A stretch of DNA of 29,137 bases from Prevotella sp. (GTDB lineage Bacteria; Bacteroidota; Bacteroidia; Bacteroidales; Bacteroidaceae). The stretch's first letter is position 1; every line of letters starts with the position of its first letter. The stretch covers positions 1-29,137 of the forward strand of contig JAEENF010000067.1 in NCBI GenBank assembly GCA_016283605.1, read 5' to 3'. A program made the translations under genes and the position numbers. The notes under the pieces were generated by a model, which saw nothing but the letters and a program-made list of their open reading frames with translations, was not told the origin of the DNA and ran no database searches. Positions 8,901 to 15,239 of this stretch are shown here, one piece after another.

Positions 8901-9014
8901 ATCGATAAGCAGAATGGTAACATAACACTTCTGAAGAAATCTTTGACACTAAAGGATTCCTACACACCAGATGATATCCACGAAAATCAAGTCATCTGGC
9001 TCAGAAGATTGTAA
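5943..9014 (+). CDS. Large secreted beta-helix protein, polysaccharide-associated (DUF4955-like)
   Basis: Exported protein of 1023 residues with an N-terminal signal peptide (MNRITHISISLCLCLTIQAA). Residues ~30-470 look like a pectate-lyase-type right-handed beta-helix: TLIQQAIDQV and RGAILLGEGVFHL open it, then repeated turns such as GIVLRGMG, ITVEDCI and DSWIRRVCFKHL. Residues ~590-1023 form a separate, Trp/Tyr-rich domain (DHNYGLWYDLRRTDHERVRR, DIIDIRYWHYNTEGLWAPEGG) that I associate from memory with Bacteroidetes families of unknown function (DUF4955/DUF6298). The linker between them (about residues 523-565) is encoded by two 7-bp repeat arrays. It lies upstream of arabinose- and rhamnose-active enzymes, so action on pectin or rhamnogalacturonan is inferred. 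No clear promoter box was found between it and the rpsA terminator. Confidence 0.7.
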   Translation: MNRITHISISLCLCLTIQAAPKAKKEVYIPMDYSTCGYHASEQAIPDVKTAVYVGWQEGDCATLIQQAIDQVAKKKVDANGHRGAILLGEGVFHLSKPLRITTSGIVLRGMGRAKTTLVKQGVDRGAVIYVEAKEKVIGQNQVSDSIVSKKVVAGSMTMQVSRGDYKVGERIRIVRPCTQEWILSLKMNDFGGGLDYTGWKPTDIDIIWDRTITAVSGTTITFDAPITTTISQEYGGAYILRQKTIDEITECGIENMTLQSEVNHWNPKDEDHCWDGIYINKVRDSWIRRVCFKHLAGSAVNLQKETSRITVEDCIAQEPVSEVGGWRRQVFLTRGQQTLFQRCISRQGIHDFAAGFCAAGPNAFVQCEGEESLGFSGSIGSWAAGLLFDIVNIEGHDLRFANLEQFQFGTGWNTANSMFWQCTASTVECYSPDIDNKNSAHGCWGTLTGDGEWTSSNDHVSPRSLFYDQLEKRLGKLPFEPNILPRNTNATSSPTVEQAMALAKESLEEPRLTLEMWIDSLSGEWKVEKSKEPMTAVACSSSAGLLPSERKDYQLSTINYQLTNDDGCLLTGNQYAIPWWSGRVKDNFVAKDAKPAITRFVPGREDIGWTDRIDSVVSFLSDHHYVALDHNYGLWYDLRRTDHERVRRADGDVWAPFYEQPFARSGQGTAWDGLSRYDLTRPNLWYWSRLNEFAQKAAEKDILLFNEHYFQHNILEAGAHWVDCPWRPVNNINGTNFPEPVPFAGDKRIFIAEQFYNENNLVLRPLHQQYIRMCLDQLKDQSNVVHFISSEYTGPYHFTKFWLETIADWEKETGHHPLIALSCTKDVQDSILADPALNKVVDIIDIRYWHYNTEGLWAPEGGKNMAPRQWMRKMKVGKTGFMEAYRAVREMRDRYPDKAVTFYAQQYPDYGWAILMAGGSLPNIPINRQTATPLQLSLLKDLGRMTPVDCKDGLMIGDSEKGYLIYTLGKRLSAHIAMGKYNVYAIDKQNGNITLLKKSLTLKDSYTPDDIHENQVIWLRRL
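7509..7529 (+). repeat. In-frame 7-bp repeat (AGTGGAG/A)3
   Basis: Three units, AGTGGAG, AGTGGAA and AGTGGAG, make exactly 21 bp within the beta-helix gene. They fall in the codons of Ser-Gly-Glu-Trp-Lys-Val-Glu, in the linker between the two domains. Confidence 0.7.
7602..7636 (+). repeat. In-frame 7-bp repeat (TATCAAC)n
   Basis: Five units in register: TATCAAC, TATCAAC, AATCAAT, TATCAAC, TAACAAA. They encode the odd peptide YQLSTINYQLTN in the interdomain linker of the beta-helix gene and keep the frame (35 bp plus flanks). Confidence 0.75.
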
Positions 9015-9095
9015 CCAAATCGTATAAAAAACAAAAAAAATAGTTTATTATAGGAAAAAAATCATTTTTTAGGGGTCTGTCTCATATATTATTGC

Positions 9096-9103
9096 TATTT
9101 TTG
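9096..9103 (+). promoter_or_regulatory. -7 box for the ECF sigma gene
   Basis: TATTTTTG matches TAnnTTTG and is followed by GCAC. No -33 TTTG is found at 19 bp; the upstream sequence is TTAGGGGTCTGTCTC. The 137-bp gap between the beta-helix stop and the sigma gene otherwise holds only AT-rich sequence. Confidence 0.5.
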
Positions 9104-9151
9104 CACTCACAAACTACATGATACGCAAACTGCTTAATTACAATAATAGAG

Positions 9152-9664
9152 ATGGAAGAATTTTCGAATCTTTACGACAAACATATCGACGGACTCTTTG
9201 CCTTTGGTTCAAAGTTCACTTCAGACCGTGAGGCTTTGAAGGACTGTATCCAAGATGTCTTTGTAAAACTCTTCACCCGCAAGGAAGGATTAGGAGCCAT
9301 CAACAATATAGAGAGCTATCTCTATATCTCTCTCCGCAACCGCATCAACGATGAGTTCCGCAGAAACGTGAAATTGTGTGACAATGAAATCACAGATGCC
9401 AATATGCAGGTCGTAGCAGAGTATGACGAATACTACCATGAGCGAATGGAACGTCAGCTGGCCCTTACCGATTCCGTCAAGAAATATTTTGAAAAGCTCT
9501 CTCCCAGACAACGTCAAATCATCAATCTCTATTATCTCGAGCATCGCAAGTATGACGATATCTGCCGAATCATGGGCATCAACTACCAAAGCGTACGTAA
9601 TCTGATGCATCGCAGCATCTCTCGCCTGAGAGAATATGCTGGAGAAATGCAAATTGCTGTATAA
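9152..9664 (+). CDS. ECF-type RNA polymerase sigma factor
   Basis: Sigma-70 family regulator of 170 residues, the usual length for ECF factors. Residues ~5-70 carry region 2 (LYDKHIDGLFAFGSKFTSD, IQDVFVKLF, then IESYLYISLRNRINDEFRR). Residues ~110-160 carry region 4 with its helix-turn-helix (LSPRQRQIINLYYLEHRKYDDICRIM and VRNLMHRSISRLRE). In Bacteroidetes such factors usually sit beside a FecR-type anti-sigma gene and a SusC/SusD pair. Here neither is present, and the neighbours are directly the carbohydrate enzymes, so it is a candidate activator of the operon starting at 9838. Only a 36-codon ORF separates them. Target promoters cannot be deduced from one window. Confidence 0.88.
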   Translation: MEEFSNLYDKHIDGLFAFGSKFTSDREALKDCIQDVFVKLFTRKEGLGAINNIESYLYISLRNRINDEFRRNVKLCDNEITDANMQVVAEYDEYYHERMERQLALTDSVKKYFEKLSPRQRQIINLYYLEHRKYDDICRIMGINYQSVRNLMHRSISRLREYAGEMQIAV

Positions 9665-9713
9665 TCATTGGTTACAATACACCATAAAAACGTCCTTATT
9701 AAAAAGACGCTTT

Positions 9714-9824
9714 ATGGTGGAGAAAAATCAAACGAAAAAGATGACTCCCCTTTCACCCAAAGAGAAAGAGGAATTGAAGGCACGTATCTCTCTTGCCATC
9801 AGTTTGTCGGCTTTTTACAAATAA
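9714..9824 (+). CDS. Possible 36-aa basic peptide after the sigma gene
   Basis: A short ORF (start MVEKNQTKKMTPLSPKEKEE, ending in LSAFYK) lies between the sigma gene and the TIM-barrel gene, 49 bp after one and 13 bp before the next. Nothing recognisable is present. It is charged at the N-terminus with a short hydrophobic C-terminal part, and it could be a remnant of an anti-sigma protein, a genuine small protein, or chance. A weak hairpin, ACGTC/GACGC, precedes it at about 9690-9710. Confidence 0.35.
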   Translation: MVEKNQTKKMTPLSPKEKEELKARISLAISLSAFYK

Positions 9825-9837
9825 ACCAACCCTCTTT

Positions 9838-11292
9838 ATGAAGAAGTATCGCATTTTCTTTATTGGCCTTTTTATTTCCCTTTCAGCGGGAGTAGAGATG
9901 CTAATGGCACAATCATACCAAATTGGAGTGTGCGACTGGATGATCCTTAAAAGACAAAAACTCGGAGAGTTCGATCTAGCCCGACAACTAGGCAGCGACG
10001 GCATTGAGATGGATATGGGCGCTCTGGGACAACGTGAGATGTTTGACAACAAGATGCGTGATGACCGTGAGGCTGCACATTTCAAACATGTAGCCGATTC
10101 TTTAGGAATCCAGATTGGTGCAATAGCCATGAGCGGTTTCTATGCCCAGGATCTGACGAAGCGCGATAATTATATGGCACTCGTTGACGACTGCTTTGAC
10201 ACGATGGACAAGATGGGGGGAACACGCGTGGCCTTCCTGCCGCTTGGAGGTTGCGGTAACGACTGGACTACAGATAAAGTGAAACGTGCCGTGATTGTCA
10301 AACGTCTGCATGACATCGGCGAGACAGCCAAGTCACGGGGAAAAGTCGTAGGCATCGACACCCCTCTGGATGCAAAAAGTAATCTGAAATTGTTGAAAGA
10401 GATCAAGAGTAACGGTATTGCGATATTCTATAAGTTCCAAACCATCGTAGAGAACGGCTGGGATATTCCCAAAGACCTGAAGCAACTCGGTGCAAAGAAT
10501 ATTTGCGCTATTCATGCCTCAAACACAGATAGAGTCTGGTTACGCAACGACTCTACGATCAACATGCCGGCCATCAAGAAAGTCCTCGATGAAATGGGAT
10601 GGAACGGGTGGCTCTTCGTAGAACGAAGCCGCGACACAACGATGGTGCGTAACGTAAAGATGAACTATGGTGCCAACGTGCGCTACCTCAAGGAAATCTT
10701 CAATAGCTATCCCGAACCAGAGGTCAAGATCGACAGCGAGGGACGCGATGCAGACTATGTCAATACCATCATCGGACGTGCTCAGAAGGCTACCGATGAA
10801 TTGGGCATCACTTGGACACCTCTTGGACAAAATGTGGTGAATATCATTGCCAATCGTTACTTTAAGCTGAACGACATCTACGCCGAACGAGACTCCTTAA
10901 AGCAAAAGGACAAGAAACTTGCAGAAGCGCTCTGTGATTCAAAGCTTTATCGTTCGCATTACGGATTCATTGCAGACCTGTCGATGTATCTGAAAGAGCA
11001 AGATATCGTGAAGGTTAAAGACGTGATGACCTTTAATGTGGTAAAGGTTACTTATGATGCCCATTGCGATATGATCCCGACGTTGAAAGACGAGGAAAAG
11101 CAACAGATTATGGCTTGGCTGATTGAAGCACGTGAACTCGCCATCGATGCCGAAAGCTCGAAGAAGAAGCACGAAGTCTTCGGCAAATACAAAGGACGTA
11201 TCAACAACTACCTCACCAGACGGGGATATGACCTGGTGAAAGAACGTGAAGCATGGTATGAGCGAGTAAGAGCCAGAGGTGGAAAACTATAG
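9838..11292 (+). CDS. Secreted sugar isomerase/epimerase-like TIM barrel fused to a DUF3826-like domain
   Basis: Exported protein of 484 residues. The ATG at 9838 gives a clean signal peptide (MKKYRIFFIGLFISLSAGVE, then MLMAQ); upstream in-frame codons would overlap the small ORF. Residues ~27-285 resemble the xylose-isomerase-like/AP-endonuclease-2 TIM barrel (QIGVCDWMI; GIEMDMG with Glu57; VVGIDTPLD; ICAIHASNTD; WLFVERSRD), with acidic and His residues at strand ends that normally bind metal. Residues ~304-484 (YVNTIIGRAQKATDELG; NIIANRYFKLNDIY; YDLVKEREAWYERVRARGGKL) resemble DUF3826, a secreted domain of unknown function that I recall from Bacteroidetes pectin loci. It starts an operon with the arabinofuranosidase 12 bp downstream. 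Substrate unknown; a periplasmic epimerase or lyase on sugar acids is a guess. Confidence 0.75.
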   Translation: MKKYRIFFIGLFISLSAGVEMLMAQSYQIGVCDWMILKRQKLGEFDLARQLGSDGIEMDMGALGQREMFDNKMRDDREAAHFKHVADSLGIQIGAIAMSGFYAQDLTKRDNYMALVDDCFDTMDKMGGTRVAFLPLGGCGNDWTTDKVKRAVIVKRLHDIGETAKSRGKVVGIDTPLDAKSNLKLLKEIKSNGIAIFYKFQTIVENGWDIPKDLKQLGAKNICAIHASNTDRVWLRNDSTINMPAIKKVLDEMGWNGWLFVERSRDTTMVRNVKMNYGANVRYLKEIFNSYPEPEVKIDSEGRDADYVNTIIGRAQKATDELGITWTPLGQNVVNIIANRYFKLNDIYAERDSLKQKDKKLAEALCDSKLYRSHYGFIADLSMYLKEQDIVKVKDVMTFNVVKVTYDAHCDMIPTLKDEEKQQIMAWLIEARELAIDAESSKKKHEVFGKYKGRINNYLTRRGYDLVKEREAWYERVRARGGKL

Positions 11293-11304
11293 GAGTTAAG
11301 ACAT

Positions 11305-13434
11305 ATGAATAAGGCGATAGGTTTATCATTTTTTATTTCCCTATTTTCATTTAGTCCAATGCAGGCCCAGGGACTAACGGACCTGAGCAACAGTCAGGAG
11401 GCGAAAATGAAGAACACCCCTTTGGGAGCCGTAAGATGGACTGGAGGCTTCTGGGGAGACGTTTTTGATACCATGCACAGTACCACTATATGGGACATGT
11501 GGAATACATGGAACACGCCCTGGGAGACACTCGACGAGAAAGGAGCTCACGGCAGCAATGGTTTCCGAAATTTCGAGGTGGCAGCAGGTACCGTACAGGG
11601 TAAGCATCACGGCCCTCCTTTCCACGATGGCGATATGTATAAATGGCTCGAAGCCTGTGCTGCGGTCTATGCCATCACGAAAGACGGAGAACTGGACGAA
11701 CTGATGGACCGTTTCATTGAGCAAGTCAGATTAGCCCAGCGCAACGATGGCTATATCCATACGCCAGTCGTCATCTCTGAACGCAACCTCGGTATCGACT
11801 CGCATGCTGGCGACAACACCAATATCGGCATTGAGATTGGCAACGACCACAAGAAAGCCTTTGCCTCGCGTCTGAACTTCGAAACCTATAACCTCGGCCA
11901 TCTCATGACGGCTGGTATCATACATAAACGTGCTACAGGTAAAACCACCCTCTTTGAATGTAGTAAGAAAGCCGCCGACTTCCTCTACAACTTCCTCACC
12001 AACGATGCCGCAGAACTCTCGCGCAATGCCATATGTCCCAGTCACTATATGGGTGCTGCGGAGATGTATCGTGAGACGGGTGACGAGAAATATCTTATCC
12101 TGGCTAAAGGCCTCATCGCCATCCGCGACTCTGTGACCAATGGTGAGGACCATAATCAGGACCGTCATAAGCTACGTGACCAGTATGAGGCAATGGGGCA
12201 TGCCGTAAGAGCAAACTATCTCTATGCCGGTGTCGCCGACCTCTATGCCGAGACTGGCGAGGCACAGCTGATGAAGAACCTCGAAGCTATCTGGAACGAC
12301 ATCGTGAATCACAAGATCTATATCACCGGCGGCTGCGGAGCCCTCTACGATGGTGTTTCGCCCGACGGCACCACCTACGACCAGCCCTCAATCCAGCAGA
12401 TTCACCAGGCTTATGGTCGACAGTTTCAGTTGCCACAGGAGGCCGCACACAATGAGATCTGTGCGCAGATTGGCATGCTATTGTTCTCATGGCGTATGTT
12501 CCAGACTACGGGCAACGGCAAATACCTCGACAACATTGAGACCGAACTCTATAACGGCATTCTCTCCGGCATCTCGCTCGACGGTAAGGACTATTTCTAT
12601 ACCGAGACGTTGCGTCGCACGAAGGAGTTCCCCTACGTGATGCGCTGGCCGAAGCATCGCCAACATTACATCTCCTGCTTCTGTTGTCCGCCGAACACCG
12701 TACGCACGCTTTGCGAAGCGCAGGAGTACGCCTATTCTATTAAGGACGACACACTCCTCTACGTAAACCTCTACGGCCAGAACACCCTTAAAACGAAAGA
12801 CCTTGAAATCGAGCAGGTGACCGACTACCCCTGGGACGGGAAAGTTCGCATCGAGATCAAGAAAGCGAAGAAGCTCTCGACCGTCAAACTGCACATTCCT
12901 GACTGGTGTGACAAATATAGCGTGAAGCTCAACGGTGAACAAGTACGGGGGGAATGGCGGACGGAGAGATCCGGGTTATCAAGGAGAGATCCGGAAATAT
13001 CCACCACGGAGAATCATCCGAAGTGGAAGAAGGGCGACGTCATCGAGATCTATATGGAGATGAAACCGCGTCTGATGGAAGCCAACCCGCTCGTGGAGGA
13101 AGCAAAGAACCAGGTCTGTGTGATGCGTGGTCCGCTGGTCTACTGCCTCGAAGGTCAGGACATCGATTATACTTACCGTATCAACGAACTCTCGCTGCCC
13201 GCCGACATCAAGTTCAAGGAGTCGCGCGTCACCATCGCCGGCCACGAGGTGATTGCCCTCGAGGGCGAAGCTATGCAGACCGCACCATGGAACCAATGGG
13301 ACAACGAGACGCTCTACCGCGAGGTCTGGCGTCCTAAAAGCGAAAACAAGGTGAAGATACGTCTCATTCCCTACTACGCCTGGGACAACCGGGGCATAGA
13401 CGACATGAGCGTCTGGCTGAACGTAAAACATTGA
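11305..13434 (+). CDS. GH127-type beta-L-arabinofuranosidase (DUF1680 family)
   Basis: Exported glycoside hydrolase of 709 residues with signal peptide MNKAIGLSFFISLFSFSPMQ. The (alpha/alpha)6 barrel carries signatures of the DUF1680 group: VRWTGGFWGD near the N-terminus, YKWLEACAAVYA, RNDGYIHTP, ITGGCGALYDG, and SCFCCPPNTVRTL. The last supplies Cys458, Cys460 and Cys461; in characterised GH127 enzymes Zn-bound cysteines there include the nucleophile. Distinguishing GH127 from the related GH146 needs a tree. A beta-sandwich follows (VKLHIPDWCDKYSVKLNG). Between it and WKKGDVIEIYME lies an odd Arg/Ser-rich stretch encoded by a 12-bp direct repeat. An AGGAG sequence at 11291-11295, overlapping the previous stop, is a real Shine-Dalgarno-like site, rare here. 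It presumably releases L-arabinofuranose from arabinan or pectin side chains. Confidence 0.85.
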   Translation: MNKAIGLSFFISLFSFSPMQAQGLTDLSNSQEAKMKNTPLGAVRWTGGFWGDVFDTMHSTTIWDMWNTWNTPWETLDEKGAHGSNGFRNFEVAAGTVQGKHHGPPFHDGDMYKWLEACAAVYAITKDGELDELMDRFIEQVRLAQRNDGYIHTPVVISERNLGIDSHAGDNTNIGIEIGNDHKKAFASRLNFETYNLGHLMTAGIIHKRATGKTTLFECSKKAADFLYNFLTNDAAELSRNAICPSHYMGAAEMYRETGDEKYLILAKGLIAIRDSVTNGEDHNQDRHKLRDQYEAMGHAVRANYLYAGVADLYAETGEAQLMKNLEAIWNDIVNHKIYITGGCGALYDGVSPDGTTYDQPSIQQIHQAYGRQFQLPQEAAHNEICAQIGMLLFSWRMFQTTGNGKYLDNIETELYNGILSGISLDGKDYFYTETLRRTKEFPYVMRWPKHRQHYISCFCCPPNTVRTLCEAQEYAYSIKDDTLLYVNLYGQNTLKTKDLEIEQVTDYPWDGKVRIEIKKAKKLSTVKLHIPDWCDKYSVKLNGEQVRGEWRTERSGLSRRDPEISTTENHPKWKKGDVIEIYMEMKPRLMEANPLVEEAKNQVCVMRGPLVYCLEGQDIDYTYRINELSLPADIKFKESRVTIAGHEVIALEGEAMQTAPWNQWDNETLYREVWRPKSENKVKIRLIPYYAWDNRGIDDMSVWLNVKH
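12963..12994 (+). repeat. 12-bp direct repeat inside the GH127-type gene
   Basis: GGAGAGATCCGG occurs at 12963-12974 and again at 12983-12994, with a 20-bp period, so the two copies are read in different frames. The encoded segment (TERSGLSRRDPEIS) lies between beta strands of the C-terminal domain. Confidence 0.75.
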
Positions 13435-13436
13435 AC

Positions 13437-15227
13437 ATGATAATGACCGGGAGGTGGAAGATATTGGTGATGATATGCTGCTGGTGCCTGAATGCGCTGG
13501 CAACAAAAGAGGTCATTGATTTCCATGAAATCAGGATCACACCCGATTCATCCTTAGCAGATGCCGTCAGGAAAGCGCGCGAGATGAAGCGGATAGGAGG
13601 GCAAACGACGATTGTGACAATCAGTCTGGCGCCAGGCATTTATCAACTCTATGAGCCCATACGGTTGCGTCCTGAGGATAGTGGACTGACCATCGAAGGC
13701 CAAGGTGCCATCATCAGCGGTGGCAACCGCATCAATGTATGGAAGAAAGAAGGGAAATTCTATACGGCCGACATCCCCGACTTCAACGGTTATCCCATAG
13801 ACTTCCGTCAGTTATGGGTGAATCAGGAAAAAGCCGTCCGTGCCCGCGATGTCGTAGACTTCGAACAGATGCATCGCATCCTCACTTACGACAAGAAGAA
13901 CCAGATTCTCTGGGTGCCGAAGAAGAGCATCCCCAAGGCCCTGCTGAAGAAGACGGCAGCACTTCCAGAGATGGTTCTGCATGAAATGTGGTGTACCTCT
14001 AATCTTCGTATCAAGTCACTCACGCCACAGGGCGACTCAGTAGCCGTGCGTTTTCACGACCCCGAGGCGAAGCTGCAGTTCGAACATCCGTGGCCTTCAC
14101 CAATGACACCGAATACAGGCCATCCCTCACCCTTCTATCTCACCAATGCCAAGGAGCTGCTCGACTGGCCTGGCGAATGGTTTTATGATTTCCGCGCTCA
14201 GAAACTATGGTATTATCCGCGTGACCGCGAAGGCATAGTATGGGGAGAGGCCTTTACCGCCGTCTATCCCGTTGTGGAGACCCTTATCGAGGTGATAGGT
14301 ACACCTGACCATCCTGTGCGCGATATCACCATCAAGGGTGTCACTTTCAGCCACACCACGTGGATGCGGCCATCGCAAAAAGGGCATGTACCTTTACAGG
14401 CAGGCATGTATCTGACGGAAGCCTATAAGCTTCGTCCACAGATCGACCGCCCGAACAATCACAAGCTCGACAATCAGGGCTGGCTCGGCCGAGCAGACGC
14501 CGCCGTAGAACTACGCTACGCCGAGAACGTCAATTTCGACAACTGTCGCTTTGAACACCTCGGAGGCTCCGGGCTCGACTATGTCATCGGCTGCAAAGGC
14601 GGAAAGGTGAGCAACTGCAGATTTAATGATATCGCCATGAACGGCCTGGTGGTCGGGAGTTTCTCGCCTGAAGGTTTAGAGACTCATCTGCCCTACCAAC
14701 CAGCAGACTCGAGAGAAGTATGCAACGGGCTGACTATTGAACAGTCGGAGTTCTGCGACATCGCCAACGACGACTGGGGCTGCGTGGCCATCGCAGCAGG
14801 CTACGTCAGCGGCATCACCATCGAACACAACACCATCCACGATGTCTCCTATACGGGCATATCCTTGGGTTGGGGCTGGAATCGCGATTCGGTATGTATG
14901 AAGGACAATAAGGTCCATGCGAATCTCATCTATAATTACGCCCAACACATGTACGACTGCGCCGGCATCTACACCCTCGGCAACCAACCTGGCACTATAA
15001 TCAGCGAGAACGTCGTTCGCGACATCGCGAAACCCAGTTATGTACACGATCCCAACCATTGGTTCTATCTGTATACCGACGAGGGCTCCTCGAACATCAC
15101 CGTCCGCGACAACTGGACCCCCTCAGAGAAATACCTCCAGAATGCCAACGGCCCAGGAAACGTCTGGGAGAACAACGGCCCACAGGTCAGTAACGACATC
15201 AAGAACAAAGCTGGTATTCAGCAGTAA
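13437..15227 (+). CDS. Secreted right-handed parallel beta-helix enzyme (GH120/GH141-like)
   Basis: Exported protein of about 596 residues. I place the start at the ATG at 13437, two bases after the previous stop; an ATG at 13443 is also possible and a TTG at 13431 would overlap. The N-terminus is hydrophobic (WKILVMICCWCLNALA). LADAVRKAREM and TIVTISLAPGIYQLYEPIRL lead into the beta-helix. A beta-sandwich-like insert (FRQLWVNQEKAVRARDVVDF) follows, then many parallel rungs (NVNFDNCRFEHLGGSGLDYV, GLTIEQSEFCDIANDDWG, GITIEHNTIHDVSYTGISLG, NTHAN-like turns). This layout reminds me of GH120 and GH141, beta-helix glycosidases acting on xylosidic or fucosidic linkages, but I cannot choose between them. 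It is tightly coupled to the arabinofuranosidase and rhamnosidase genes, consistent with pectin breakdown. Confidence 0.75.
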   Translation: MIMTGRWKILVMICCWCLNALATKEVIDFHEIRITPDSSLADAVRKAREMKRIGGQTTIVTISLAPGIYQLYEPIRLRPEDSGLTIEGQGAIISGGNRINVWKKEGKFYTADIPDFNGYPIDFRQLWVNQEKAVRARDVVDFEQMHRILTYDKKNQILWVPKKSIPKALLKKTAALPEMVLHEMWCTSNLRIKSLTPQGDSVAVRFHDPEAKLQFEHPWPSPMTPNTGHPSPFYLTNAKELLDWPGEWFYDFRAQKLWYYPRDREGIVWGEAFTAVYPVVETLIEVIGTPDHPVRDITIKGVTFSHTTWMRPSQKGHVPLQAGMYLTEAYKLRPQIDRPNNHKLDNQGWLGRADAAVELRYAENVNFDNCRFEHLGGSGLDYVIGCKGGKVSNCRFNDIAMNGLVVGSFSPEGLETHLPYQPADSREVCNGLTIEQSEFCDIANDDWGCVAIAAGYVSGITIEHNTIHDVSYTGISLGWGWNRDSVCMKDNKVHANLIYNYAQHMYDCAGIYTLGNQPGTIISENVVRDIAKPSYVHDPNHWFYLYTDEGSSNITVRDNWTPSEKYLQNANGPGNVWENNGPQVSNDIKNKAGIQQ

Positions 15228-15239
15228 ATCGTATTATCT

